NCBI GenBank assembly: GCA_038322815.1
Contig: JBBQGG010000021.1
Coordinates: 1 to 43,219 of the forward strand
DNA length: 43,219 nt
From: PALSA-1296 sp038322815
GTDB lineage: Bacteria > Bacteroidota > Ignavibacteria > Palsa-1295
Direction: 5' to 3'
Within the stretch, counting starts at the first letter, position 1. Every line of letters starts with the position of its first letter. Below, in pieces: positions 1 to 8,848 of this stretch. A program made the position numbers and the translations under genes. The notes beneath the pieces are model-generated. The model saw only the letters and a program-made list of their open reading frames with translations, was not told the DNA's origin and searched no databases.

Positions 1-306
1 ACAGTCAAAAAAATCTATCGCGAGGAAAAGAAAATCACACTCGACCATGAAGCGATCAAGGGTTATATGCCAGCGATGACGATGACATTTCCGCTTGCGA
101 ATATATCCATCCTCGATAAGTTGTCAGTCGGAAGTACTGGGAAGTTTACCTTGCTTGTCTATAAAGGTTTGGCAACAATAACAGGCGTTTTTAAAGTAAA
201 ACCTTTGGCAGTGAAAGCAGTCTATGTATGCCCGATGCATCCGAACGAAACTTCGGATAAGCCGGGCAAATGTGCAGTCTGTGGCATGGACCTTGAAAAA
301 AAATAA
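1..306 (+). CDS. CusF-like copper-binding protein with C-terminal heavy-metal-binding motif (5' partial)
   Basis: The reading frame is open from the first base of the window to the stop at 304-306, so the start codon lies upstream. The visible 101 residues hold a CusF-type segment (KKITLDHEAIKGYMPAMTMT, with the Met-rich and His/aromatic positions typical of periplasmic Cu(I)/Ag(I) carriers). The last about 30 residues form a YHS/HMBD-like metal-binding tail (YVCPMHP, then GKCAVCGMDL with a CxxC pair). In this family the CusF part hands copper to the RND efflux complex encoded just downstream. Only 28 bases separate it from the next gene, so one transcript is likely. Family assignment is good; metal specificity is inferred from context. 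Confidence 0.85.
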   Translation, partial: TVKKIYREEKKITLDHEAIKGYMPAMTMTFPLANISILDKLSVGSTGKFTLLVYKGLATITGVFKVKPLAVKAVYVCPMHPNETSDKPGKCAVCGMDLEKK

Positions 307-334
307 TTACCTGCTTCCATAAACCTAAATCATA

Positions 335-688
335 ATGAAAAAACTCGATCTGCTCACCTTGCTGATATTCGCATTGTGTTTTACCACTGCTTGCGATAAA
401 ACTCCTCGTTCTGAACAACCTAACAAAGACACCATTGCAGTTCCGACGAGAAGTGCTGAAAAATCATTTGAAGTACGGGCTAAAGTGACGGCGATCAGTT
501 CACGTGATAATACAATTACATTAGATCACGAGAAAATGGATGGGTTTATGGACGCAATGAAAATGCCTTACCGCGTAACAGACCCATCACTTTTAAAGCA
601 GGTGAATGTCGGCGCGGAAGGGCTATTCACGATTCAAATCATTGAAGGAGAGGGTATCATCACCGCCGTTCCAGTTCATCAAAAATAA
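335..688 (+). CDS. CusF-like copper-binding lipoprotein
   Basis: This 117-residue protein starts with a lipoprotein signal ending in FTTAC (lipobox cysteine at residue 20) and a charged linker. The second half is a CusF/CusF_Ec-type beta-barrel segment: the stretch DHEKMDGFMDAMKMPY carries the His, Phe and Met residues expected for Cu(I) or Ag(I) binding, and the C-terminus (GLFTIQI, GIITAV) matches the end of such folds. It should sit lipid-anchored in the periplasm and deliver metal to the RND pump. It is the second CusF-like protein in a row in the same operon, which suggests either a division of labour or duplication. The lipid anchor and fold are seen in the sequence; the role is known for the family. 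Confidence 0.85.
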   Translation: MKKLDLLTLLIFALCFTTACDKTPRSEQPNKDTIAVPTRSAEKSFEVRAKVTAISSRDNTITLDHEKMDGFMDAMKMPYRVTDPSLLKQVNVGAEGLFTIQIIEGEGIITAVPVHQK

Positions 689-731
689 TCGACATTAATT
701 TGAATCATTACTGAATAAAAACGATGAGCAC

Positions 732-2114
732 ATGATTAAAAAGACAGAGAATTTATTCATTAAGATAATAAAGAACAGTTCGTTACGTAACCGGTATTCG
801 CTTGCGCGTGAGAAAAATATTTTGATCGTATCCACGATAATTTTCTTACTTTTTACTCCATCCAGTTTTTTCGCACAAACAGCGAAGCTCTCCGAAAAGA
901 TTTTTATTTCGAAGGTCGAGCAAGCCGGGGTTTTTCTCGAAACGGATAAACGTCTTTCCGAGCTTCGTTCCAGAACGCAATCGGTGACGTCACTTTTTTC
1001 GTCGCCACTTGAAATCGAAGCAGGCTATCAAAGCGGCTCTCCCTTTAACGATCCTGATCGGGGATTTTCGGCTGGCATATCGCAGGAGATCGATCTTTAC
1101 GGAAAAAAATCTTTACGGTATCACACTGCTGACGCAGGATTACGAAAGGATATTATTGAAATGCTTCAGACAAAGCGCGAATATCTTCGTGATTTGAGAA
1201 CGCTGTTCCTTAATGCATATATCCTTAACGAGCGTCTTCGCATATCCGATAGTTTAGCAAGCGATGCTGAAAAACTCGCTTCGGCTGCAACTCTTCGTAA
1301 AGAAAAGGGTGACATTTCACCATTTGAGTTTAACAGTATTACCTTAGAATATCTGAAAGAGCGCTCATCCAATCAGGCGTTGTATGCTGAACAGGTTACG
1401 GCGCTCACCGCAATCCGCACACGGTTTGGAGTTGATCTCTCAAATTCTGTTTTAGAGATCGACTCGACGGAAGAAGAATTGCAAAACTTGTTGTACAAAC
1501 CTGATCTCTATGCTTCTATCGTCGATACCTTGCCGGAAATTCAGTTGAAAAACGCGGAAATCGAAATACTTAATTATCAACGCAGCCTCGTTTCGAAAGA
1601 ACAATTCTCAAATCCAAATATAGGGGTATCGTTTATGCAGAATAGACTAACTTTTGGACAAAGCGATATTACCGGTAATCCTGTCGTGACTCAGAATATT
1701 TCGGGAATACAAAAGGATGAAAGACAGCTTGGCTTTAAATTAAGTTTTTCACTTCCATTTTCCATACCGCTACTTTGGCAAGCCGGGGAATATCTGACGC
1801 TCCCTTATGACGGCGCGATTGCAGCAAAGCGCTTGGAGATACAGCAGTTTCGCAAATCCCTTACCGCAGATTTACAAAGTGCAGTGACCAGAACACAATA
1901 TCTTGATAGCGCACAAAAAACCTTACAGGCAGCGCGGACGATGATCGCAGCCAATTATTCGACCTTGGAGCGCGCATACCGTTTGGGGCAGCTTTCGTTA
2001 AACGATTTTCTGCTGAATAAGCGTATTCTGAATGAAATACTTCAAAATTCTTTGGATGCTGAAAAGCGCTACCACGAATCCAGAATACTACTTTTATATT
2101 TAATAAATAAATAA
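732..2114 (+). CDS. TolC-family outer membrane efflux protein (CusC/CzcC-like)
   Basis: The 460-residue protein has an N-terminal signal region (hydrophobic stretch at about residues 30-48 ending SSFFAQ) after an unusually long basic leader. The mature part is the long alpha-helical, Leu/Ala/Glu-rich pattern of outer membrane factors, with two related halves (about 60-250 and 260-455) and the conserved ending in which RLGQLSLNDFLLNKR precedes the last long helix. It would form the outer membrane channel of the tripartite RND efflux system together with the adaptor at 2793 and the pump at 3943. No other in-frame ATG precedes the hydrophobic stretch, so this start is kept. The gene sits 7 bases before the next one. 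Confidence 0.9.
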   Translation: MIKKTENLFIKIIKNSSLRNRYSLAREKNILIVSTIIFLLFTPSSFFAQTAKLSEKIFISKVEQAGVFLETDKRLSELRSRTQSVTSLFSSPLEIEAGYQSGSPFNDPDRGFSAGISQEIDLYGKKSLRYHTADAGLRKDIIEMLQTKREYLRDLRTLFLNAYILNERLRISDSLASDAEKLASAATLRKEKGDISPFEFNSITLEYLKERSSNQALYAEQVTALTAIRTRFGVDLSNSVLEIDSTEEELQNLLYKPDLYASIVDTLPEIQLKNAEIEILNYQRSLVSKEQFSNPNIGVSFMQNRLTFGQSDITGNPVVTQNISGIQKDERQLGFKLSFSLPFSIPLLWQAGEYLTLPYDGAIAAKRLEIQQFRKSLTADLQSAVTRTQYLDSAQKTLQAARTMIAANYSTLERAYRLGQLSLNDFLLNKRILNEILQNSLDAEKRYHESRILLLYLINK

Positions 2115-2121
2115 AAATACG

Positions 2122-2742
2122 ATGTACGGCATAAAACTTTTTCTTTTCTTTCGCAATCATATCGTGCCGATATTCTTCGCAGTATGTTCAATATTTGCTT
2201 GTAATGAACATGTTCTGGCGCATGGTGGTGTGGACGATGAGGCGCCATCGTCACGACCAGTAACGACTCCGAATGCCATGCTAACAGCCGTTGCCTTTCC
2301 GGATACTGCAGAAATCTTCGTAAAATATTCTGCGCCCAAAGTCGGCTCAGTAAGTACGCTAAAATTCTTTTTTTCCTCTTTTAAAACAGACGTACCTTTT
2401 GATCCGGAAAAAATTGAGATCGAACTTCTTGGTGGTAAAGGCGAAATTTCAAAACAGCTGGTAAAAAAGGAGAATGGCATTTATGAAGCGGCCATAACTT
2501 TCCAATCCGATACCGTTTATACGATCGGTTTGACATATATTATCGGTGGAGCCTCTATTCATGCAAACATTACGCCAATACTCGTCGGAATAGCAGCCCT
2601 GAAAGCATTGCAGAAAGATGAAAAGGGAATACCTCCAAGCGCCGCTTCTAACAATGTGGTGTGGTGGGTAATAAGTGGCATGGTGTTTTTTGCCGTAGCT
2701 CTCTATTTCACAATCCGATGGAAAAAAAGCAAGCGCAGATAA
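2122..2742 (+). CDS. Secreted, C-terminally membrane-anchored protein of the metal efflux operon
   Basis: This 206-residue protein has a signal peptide ending VLA at residue 33, so the mature protein would begin HGGVDDEAPSS. A beta-rich domain of roughly 100 residues follows (FVKYSAPKVGSVSTLKFFF, then GIYEAAITFQSDTVYTIGLT), resembling FixH/YtkA-type small immunoglobulin-like domains. One transmembrane helix (about 176-198) precedes a basic tail KKSKRR. The most likely place is the periplasmic face of the inner membrane. I do not recognise a named family with certainty. Its position between the outer membrane channel and the adaptor, and an N-terminal HGG motif shared with the adaptor, point to a metal-handling or accessory role in efflux; this is inference. 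Confidence 0.75.
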   Translation: MYGIKLFLFFRNHIVPIFFAVCSIFACNEHVLAHGGVDDEAPSSRPVTTPNAMLTAVAFPDTAEIFVKYSAPKVGSVSTLKFFFSSFKTDVPFDPEKIEIELLGGKGEISKQLVKKENGIYEAAITFQSDTVYTIGLTYIIGGASIHANITPILVGIAALKALQKDEKGIPPSAASNNVVWWVISGMVFFAVALYFTIRWKKSKRR

Positions 2743-2792
2743 TTTTTACAATGTTTTCTTACAATTTTTTCGCATAAATTTTACAAAAAACA

Positions 2793-3923
2793 ATGGGAAA
2801 GTCGATGAATAGGATAAAATATATAACGCGCGCAGGGCTGATATTTTGCATACCGTTTACCGCAATCATTCTTTGGGCGCACGGAGGAGAGGATCACGGA
2901 GCGCCGACAGGCATTGCGAGTCCTGCAGCCGAAGCGAACTATCTCAGCAAGGAGACGCAATTTGCCCTGAACGTAAATACCGATCAGGTTGCGGAGCGAC
3001 CCTTGCCCCAATCAATCAAAGTATTTGGTGTAGTATCTGCACCTACCAGTGCAAAAGCGGCTATCTATGTGCCTATCGCGGGACGTATTAATGCATCACG
3101 CTCATATAAAATCGGAGACGCTGTGATGAAGGGGCAGACTCTCTTTAGTGTCCAGCAAGTCATATCGGGCACTGAACGTTTGTCTCTTGAACAAGATCTT
3201 ACTGCCGCCCAAAGTGAACTCGAAGCGGCGACGAAAGATCTTAACCGAAAAGAATCACTACCGGACATCGTTGCAAAAAAAGATATTGAACAAGCGCAGA
3301 TACGCGAGGTGTCGGCAAAGAAACGGATGGACAATCTGCGCGCAGGACTGGGTAACGGAACGAAATCCATTACGGTGTCCGCTCCCATATCCGGCGTTGT
3401 AACATCGTCGTCTATCGTCAACGGCGAATATGTCGATCTGTCGAAACAACTTATGGAGATTGCAGATCCCAGACGTGTCTGGGTAGAAGCGCAAGTCTAT
3501 GAAGGCGATGTACAGGCAGCGAATGCATCGTCATCTGCAACAGTAACGGTGCCGACCTCAACAAGTGTCTTCCCCGCTAAACTGATCGCGAAGGGTAATA
3601 CAGTGCAAAGCGAATCAAGAACTATCAGTTTTATTTATGAAGTTGAAAATAAGAACAATGAATTAAAGCTCAATGGAAGCGCTACGATACTTATCGGTGG
3701 GACCGAAACGGAATCTGCAATATCCGTCGCCAAACATGCCGTGATCTCGCAAAATGGCAGAAATTTTGTTTTCGTTCATAATACGCCGGAATCATTCGTG
3801 CCGGCAGAAGTAGTCTTAGGCAAACATAATGATGAAGACTTTGTCGAAGTCTCCAAAGGCGTATCGCCGGGAGATCGTGTTGCTACAACAAATCTGAATC
3901 TCTTTAAACAAAACCTGCCATAG
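2793..3923 (+). CDS. RND efflux periplasmic adaptor (CusB/HlyD family)
   Basis: The 376-residue protein has a signal peptide (about 1-29), a His-rich mature N-terminus (HGGEDHGAP), a barrel-sandwich hybrid half starting at VYVPIAGRI (IYVPIAGRINASRSYKIGD), a coiled-coil hairpin rich in Glu/Lys (about residues 125-185), the second lipoyl half (KSITVSAPISGVVTSSSIVN), and beta-barrel and membrane-proximal parts (IADPRRVWVEAQVYEGDV). This is the standard order in membrane fusion proteins of heavy-metal RND systems. It would bridge the inner membrane pump and the outer membrane channel and may itself bind metal. It ends 19 bases before the pump gene. Confidence 0.92.
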   Translation: MGKSMNRIKYITRAGLIFCIPFTAIILWAHGGEDHGAPTGIASPAAEANYLSKETQFALNVNTDQVAERPLPQSIKVFGVVSAPTSAKAAIYVPIAGRINASRSYKIGDAVMKGQTLFSVQQVISGTERLSLEQDLTAAQSELEAATKDLNRKESLPDIVAKKDIEQAQIREVSAKKRMDNLRAGLGNGTKSITVSAPISGVVTSSSIVNGEYVDLSKQLMEIADPRRVWVEAQVYEGDVQAANASSSATVTVPTSTSVFPAKLIAKGNTVQSESRTISFIYEVENKNNELKLNGSATILIGGTETESAISVAKHAVISQNGRNFVFVHNTPESFVPAEVVLGKHNDEDFVEVSKGVSPGDRVATTNLNLFKQNLP

Positions 3924-3942
3924 TTACCTTATCCACACGACA

Positions 3943-6900
3943 ATGTTTGATAAAATCATTCAATTCTCACTTCGTAATAGAGTCTTTATTGTCTCCGGAG
4001 CGATCATAGTCCTTATTTATGGCACGATTATACTCGTAAACCTTCCGGTAGATGTTCTTCCGGATTTGAATCGTCCAACGGTTACGATCATGACGGAAGC
4101 GGAAGGAATGGCTCCAGAAGAAGTTGAGCCGCTTGTATCGCTTCCACTTGAGACAGCAATGAATGGCGCACCCGGTGTCGAACGAGTACGATCTGTTTCA
4201 GGCATCGGTCTTTCTATTATTTATGTGGAATTTGGATGGGGAACAGATATTTATCTTGATAGGCAGCTTGTCAACGAGAGGATCCAGTCTGTAGTGGGAA
4301 GACTTCCGAAAAATGCTATCCCCTCGCTTACACCTGTTTCATCAGTCATGGGTCAGATCATGATGGTGGGTCTGACATCCGACACTACATCTCCAATGAA
4401 TCTTAGGACGATTGCGGACTTTACGATCCGTCAACGTTTGCTGACCATCGGCGGAGTCGCGCAGGTTATCAATATTGGGGGTGGTGTTAAACAATATCAG
4501 GTATTGATCGATAACACGAAGCTGAAAGCATTTGACATAACACTGCGAGAGATCGAAGATGCCTTAAGTTCAGTTAGTGCAAATACAACCGGAGGATACG
4601 TTTCAAAGGAAGGGGAAGAATACCTTATCAGAAATATTGCGCGGACGACATCACTTGAGGATATTGGCAATACCGTAATAAAAACTACTGCTGAACACGT
4701 CCCTGTTTTGATTCGTAATATTGCAACCGTAACCTACGGAGTACAAGTCAAACGCGGTGATGCCAGCCTTAACGGAAAACCGGCTGTTATCATCTCCATA
4801 GAAAAACAGCCAAACGCGAATACGTTAGATCTAACTCAAAAGATAGACAACGCACTTACAGAACTTCAAAATGCCTTGCCGCCGGACGTTAAACTGGAAC
4901 GAAATGTTTTTCGCCAGTCTCATTTTATTCAGTCCGCAATTAGAAACGTTGTTGATGCTTTGCGAGATGGGGCGATCTTAGTCATAATTATTCTCTTCTT
5001 ATTTCTTCTCAATTTTCGAACAACGGTTATTACCCTTACGGCAATACCGTTATCTCTCGTTATTACCGCTATTGTGTTCAAGATATTCGGTGTTTCGATC
5101 AATACAATGACACTCGGCGGTCTCGCTGTTGCGATTGGAGAATTAGTTGACGATGCCATAGTTGATGTAGAGAACGTCTTTCGACGGCTGCGGGAGAATC
5201 GGGCAAGTTCACAACCCTTACCCGCACTTGTCGTCGTTTATCGGGCTTCGATAGAAGTGCGTAACTCGATTGTGTACGCAACCATTCTTGTCGTATTAGT
5301 ATTTTTGCCGTTATTCGCACTTAGTGGAATCGAAGGAAAGATATTTGCGCCTCTCGGCATAGCCTACATTACATCCATTCTTGCCAGTCTTCTTGTTTCT
5401 CTTACCGTTACGCCGGCATTGGCTTCATATTTGCTTCCGAAAGCAAAGATTATGGCAAAAGAAACGGAGAGTTTTCTCGTTCGATGGCTTAAAGACCGTG
5501 ATCGCAAAATTCTAAATCGGACATTAGAGAAGCCTCGGACAGTCATGATCGCCGGTGTCATACTCTTACTTGCTGCGTTGGCGATTATTCCTTTTTTCGG
5601 TTCTGAGTTCTTGCCGCCATTTAATGAAGGGTCGTTGACGATCAACTTCATTGGAACACCCGGTACATCGTTGCAGGAATCTAACCGAATCGGTACACTT
5701 GCCGAAAAAGCTCTGCTCACAATTGCTGAAGTGAAAACAGTATCCCGAAGAACCGGCAGGGCTGAGTTAGATGAACATGCAGAAGGTACAAATTCAAGTG
5801 AAATGGATGTGGATTTAAAGGAATCCGGCAGAGACAAAGGGGAAGTTCTTCATGATATACGCGATAAACTGGCGCTGTTTCCAGTCGTGATCAACATCGG
5901 TCAGCCAATTTCCCATCGCCTCGACCATTTGCTTTCAGGCGTCCGCGCTCAGATCGCTGTTAAGCTATTTGGCAATGATCTGAATACGCTTCGCACCAAG
6001 GCAGAGGAGATACGCAATGCGATTTCCACCGTGCCCGGCGCCGTAGATATTTCTGTTGAAAAACAGACGCTTATCCCGCAAATACCTATCCGCATTGACC
6101 GGGAAGCTGCATTGCGCTATGGGATCACTCCCGGTGAAATTGTTGAATATCTCGAAACCACTTTGAATGGAAAAGTCGTCGGTCAAGTTTTGCAAGGTCA
6201 GGTAACATTTGCAGTTGTGCTCAGAGCCGATTCAATTACTCATTCTGGTCCCGAAGATATTTCCAATCTCTTCATTCCCGGTCCCCATAGTACTCTCATA
6301 CCGTTGCGCAATGTCGCGTCCGTAGAAATAGGTAAAGGAGCGAATGTTATCAACCACGAAAATAGCCAGCGTCGTATCGTTATTCAGGCAAATGTTGCAG
6401 GTCAATCACTTGGTGATGTTGTCAGTGGCATGCAGCGAACGATAAAAGATCATGTGAAACTGCCTGAAGGTTTTTTTGTGGTTTTCAGCGGTCAGTTCGA
6501 ATCGCAGCAGGAAGCATCTCGTCTGATCGGGATTCTGAGTCTTTTTTCGCTTACTGCGATGTTTTTGGTTCTCTATACACATTTTCGATCATCGCGCATT
6601 GTTTTACAAGTTCTTCTTAATATTCCGCTTGCTCTTATAGGAAGTGTAATTGCAATTCTGCTCACCAACCGCACGATTTCTATTGCCAGTCTTGTCGGTT
6701 TTATAACATTGACGGGAATTGCCTCTCGCAACGGCATCATGATGATCTCACATTATATTCACTTGGTAAGAGAAGAAGGAGAGACATTTTCCAAAGAAAT
6801 GATTATTCGTGGATCGCTGGAAAGACTTGTACCCGTATTGATGACAGCATTGACCGCAGGTCTGGCACTTGTACCGTTGGTACTTGCAAGCGGAGAGACA

Positions 6901-7065
6901 GGTAAAGAAATTCTTTACCCGGTTGCCGTTGTAATTTTAGGCGGGTTGATCAGTTCAACGCTGCTTGACATCCTCGTGACTCCGGTTGTATTTTTTGCAT
7001 TCGGCAAACCCGCTCTGGATAAATATCTTTTGGAGGAATCTCACAAAAGTGACTTTACTTCATAA
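3943..7065 (+). CDS. Heavy-metal efflux RND transporter (CusA/CzcA family)
   Basis: At 1040 residues this is the usual length for an HME-type RND pump. It has the first transmembrane helix at about 12-33, the two large periplasmic loops, and the six-helix bundles in each half. The charged motif in TM4 reads AIGELVDDAIVDVEN (about residues 397-411), with the acidic proton-relay residues and the terminal EN typical of HME proteins. It exports cations from periplasm or cytoplasm with proton antiport, using the adaptor and outer membrane channel encoded upstream. The signature and the CusF-like neighbours favour Cu(I)/Ag(I), but the binding-site methionines were not verified, so Co/Zn/Cd export remains possible. 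Confidence 0.93.
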   Translation: MFDKIIQFSLRNRVFIVSGAIIVLIYGTIILVNLPVDVLPDLNRPTVTIMTEAEGMAPEEVEPLVSLPLETAMNGAPGVERVRSVSGIGLSIIYVEFGWGTDIYLDRQLVNERIQSVVGRLPKNAIPSLTPVSSVMGQIMMVGLTSDTTSPMNLRTIADFTIRQRLLTIGGVAQVINIGGGVKQYQVLIDNTKLKAFDITLREIEDALSSVSANTTGGYVSKEGEEYLIRNIARTTSLEDIGNTVIKTTAEHVPVLIRNIATVTYGVQVKRGDASLNGKPAVIISIEKQPNANTLDLTQKIDNALTELQNALPPDVKLERNVFRQSHFIQSAIRNVVDALRDGAILVIIILFLFLLNFRTTVITLTAIPLSLVITAIVFKIFGVSINTMTLGGLAVAIGELVDDAIVDVENVFRRLRENRASSQPLPALVVVYRASIEVRNSIVYATILVVLVFLPLFALSGIEGKIFAPLGIAYITSILASLLVSLTVTPALASYLLPKAKIMAKETESFLVRWLKDRDRKILNRTLEKPRTVMIAGVILLLAALAIIPFFGSEFLPPFNEGSLTINFIGTPGTSLQESNRIGTLAEKALLTIAEVKTVSRRTGRAELDEHAEGTNSSEMDVDLKESGRDKGEVLHDIRDKLALFPVVINIGQPISHRLDHLLSGVRAQIAVKLFGNDLNTLRTKAEEIRNAISTVPGAVDISVEKQTLIPQIPIRIDREAALRYGITPGEIVEYLETTLNGKVVGQVLQGQVTFAVVLRADSITHSGPEDISNLFIPGPHSTLIPLRNVASVEIGKGANVINHENSQRRIVIQANVAGQSLGDVVSGMQRTIKDHVKLPEGFFVVFSGQFESQQEASRLIGILSLFSLTAMFLVLYTHFRSSRIVLQVLLNIPLALIGSVIAILLTNRTISIASLVGFITLTGIASRNGIMMISHYIHLVREEGETFSKEMIIRGSLERLVPVLMTALTAGLALVPLVLASGETGKEILYPVAVVILGGLISSTLLDILVTPVVFFAFGKPALDKYLLEESHKSDFTS

Positions 7066-7134
7066 AACCGAAAAGATTAGTAAATCTGCATTTCACAATA
7101 AATTAACATCTAACACTCATCGAAAGGACTAAAT

Positions 7135-7791
7135 ATGAAAAATACATTCTTGACAGCAGGTTTTATTTCTGCTGCGCTTTTACTGGGATGCTCGAAAAAG
7201 ACGGAGCAAACCGAACGACCTGCTCCTGCGCAGGTGGAAAGAGATACCTCCAACAAAGCCCATCCGGCAGCGCACTCTGACGATTTGGAGAAAGATCAGG
7301 ACATGATGAACCAGAAGATGGTTCAGATGCTTGGGCAGGCTGACAAGGGCTACGAGGACAGGTTTATGGACATGATGATTCCCCATCACCAAAGCGCTAT
7401 TAACATGGCAAAAGATGCTCTGGTAAAGACTAGTAGATCAGAACTAAAAAAACTTGCACAAGACATCATTTCCGGACAACAAAAAGAAATTGATCAGATG
7501 AAGTCTTGGGGAAAGAAATGGTATGGTCACTCCGGTGGCGAAATGGATAAGGACATGCAGATGATGAACGACAGAATGGTACAGGCTCTCGGACCCGCAG
7601 GAAAGGAATATGAGGATCACTTCATTGACGAGATGATCCCTCACCATGAAGGAGCGATAGCCATGGCAAAAGATGCGCTTAAAAAAACATCCCGTCCTGA
7701 ATTGAAAAAACTTGCGCAGAATATTATTACCGCTCAGGAAAAAGAGATAACTATGCTAAAGGAGTGGAGAACAAAATGGTACGGACACTAA
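7135..7791 (+). CDS. Lipoprotein with two tandem DUF305 domains
   Basis: The 218-residue protein opens with a lipoprotein signal (LLLGC, cysteine at about residue 19). It then holds two copies of a four-helix DUF305-type unit (about 55-133 and 139-218). Each has a Met-rich lead (MMNQKMVQ, MMNDRMVQ), the signature MIPHH followed by a helix ending in KDAL, and each ends KWYGH. DUF305 proteins such as CopM bind copper with Met and His residues and are linked to copper tolerance. An A/G-rich ribosome site (GAAAGGAC) lies just before the ATG. It follows the pump by 69 bases, so it is probably in or next to the same operon. A hairpin terminator lies 28 bases after the stop. Confidence 0.9.
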   Translation: MKNTFLTAGFISAALLLGCSKKTEQTERPAPAQVERDTSNKAHPAAHSDDLEKDQDMMNQKMVQMLGQADKGYEDRFMDMMIPHHQSAINMAKDALVKTSRSELKKLAQDIISGQQKEIDQMKSWGKKWYGHSGGEMDKDMQMMNDRMVQALGPAGKEYEDHFIDEMIPHHEGAIAMAKDALKKTSRPELKKLAQNIITAQEKEITMLKEWRTKWYGH

Positions 7792-7818
7792 TCCGTTCGT
7801 ACTATTCACCACATTGAA

Positions 7819-7854
7819 TTGATAGCCGGACAAGCTCCGGCCATCAATTATTTT
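7819..7854 (+). terminator. Rho-independent terminator after the DUF305 gene
   Basis: A 12-base stem (7819-7830 with 7836-7847, one A-C mismatch, core AGCCGGA/TCCGGC) with a 5-base loop is followed by TTATTTT. It lies 28 bases after the stop of the DUF305 gene and would end the metal resistance transcript. It also covers the first possible start of the next reading frame, which is therefore unlikely to be used. Confidence 0.8.
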
Positions 7855-7890
7855 ATGAGATTCAATCGCTATCTTTTTATGTACAAATTT

Positions 7891-8778
7891 ATGATAAAAT
7901 TATTATTACTGGCGGCAGTTTTATTGAACGTTTCCTGTTCAAAAAAGGAGGAGTCGTCTCCCCCTACAAAAGAGACTTCTACAAAGACAAAACAGGAAGA
8001 AAAAATCCCAATTTTTTCTCTTGAAATGACAACAGAGCCGAAAGACGTAAGGGCAGGAGCGAAAACTATTTTTACATTTATTACAAAATCAACTGATACG
8101 AATGGGATTGAAGTCCCAGTCGTGATTGCCAAGAATTCAGTATTCGATGTGGTGATTGCCAATGACAATCTATCCTATATGGAGCATACGATTGCAAAAC
8201 CTCAAAAAGATGGCACGTATGCAACCACAACCTCGCTTCCTTCAGGTGGAAAATATTTCGCATTCACCTCATTCCAGCCGCAGAATACTTACGCAGTAAC
8301 TTTCACGAAGACCATTGAAGCCAAGGGCAGCCCTTCTTTGACTCTTGCTCCGGAAAAAGACACTTGGGAATCATCTGCAGATGATATTTCTTTTCGTTTA
8401 AGTACAATCGGCGAGAAATTTATTACGGGTGTGCTCTCTATGGGTTTCGTATCCCTGACTTCGAAAGGAAAATCTCTGGACTCATCCAGGATCCAAGATT
8501 TATATGGAGCCAAAGTCCATCTATTTCTGATCGGCGCTGCTACAAAAGAGTACTTTCACATCTACCCTGAGACCCAAGACGATAAATTCATCTTCCACGC
8601 TTTCTTTAAGAAATCAGACCGGTATGAAGGAAGATTAATGCTTATGATTAATAAAAAACTACACACTATTCCGCTAACCATCAATGTCCACGAAGGTTCA
8701 AAAGAAGAAATAAAGGAAAAAAACGAGATGCATTCCCATTTTCATACAAGCGATACACCGAAGAAACAGGGCGACTAA
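7891..8778 (+). CDS. Lipoprotein of unknown function with Ig-like periplasmic domains
   Basis: The start at 7891 gives MIKLLLLAAVLLNVSC, a clear lipoprotein signal with the lipobox cysteine at residue 16; an earlier in-frame start at 7819 falls inside the terminator hairpin and is rejected. The mature 280 residues start with a Ser/Thr/Lys-rich linker. Two beta-rich segments follow (about 40-140: FSLEMTTEPKDVRAGAKTIF, and about 150-260: KVHLFLIGAATKEYFHIYPE), resembling domains often found beside copper genes. The C-terminus is His-containing (EMHSHFHTSD). It probably sits in the periplasm and may handle metal, but no named function can be assigned. Confidence 0.7.
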   Translation: MIKLLLLAAVLLNVSCSKKEESSPPTKETSTKTKQEEKIPIFSLEMTTEPKDVRAGAKTIFTFITKSTDTNGIEVPVVIAKNSVFDVVIANDNLSYMEHTIAKPQKDGTYATTTSLPSGGKYFAFTSFQPQNTYAVTFTKTIEAKGSPSLTLAPEKDTWESSADDISFRLSTIGEKFITGVLSMGFVSLTSKGKSLDSSRIQDLYGAKVHLFLIGAATKEYFHIYPETQDDKFIFHAFFKKSDRYEGRLMLMINKKLHTIPLTINVHEGSKEEIKEKNEMHSHFHTSDTPKKQGD

Positions 8779-8836
8779 ATGATGTTGAAACGTAAACTAA
8801 CGATAATCCTTGTGGTGGCAACGAACCTCATAAAAT

Positions 8837-8844
8837 AAGGTGAG
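8837..8844 (+). promoter_or_regulatory. Ribosome binding site deciding the start at 8849
   Basis: The sequence AAGGTGAG ends four bases before the ATG at 8849. It is one of the few good Shine-Dalgarno sites here, and it overlaps a GTG at 8840 in the same frame, which argues against that GTG as the start. Confidence 0.6.
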
Positions 8845-8848
8845 AACA

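Noticed and set aside
5364..5837. Minus-strand frame of 157 residues
   Set aside because: It lies fully inside the RND pump gene on the other strand.
8779..8838. 19-codon frame (MMLKRKLTIILVVATNLIK) just after the lipoprotein gene
   Set aside because: It looks like a signal-peptide start but stops at once; it could be a leftover or chance, and has no ribosome site.
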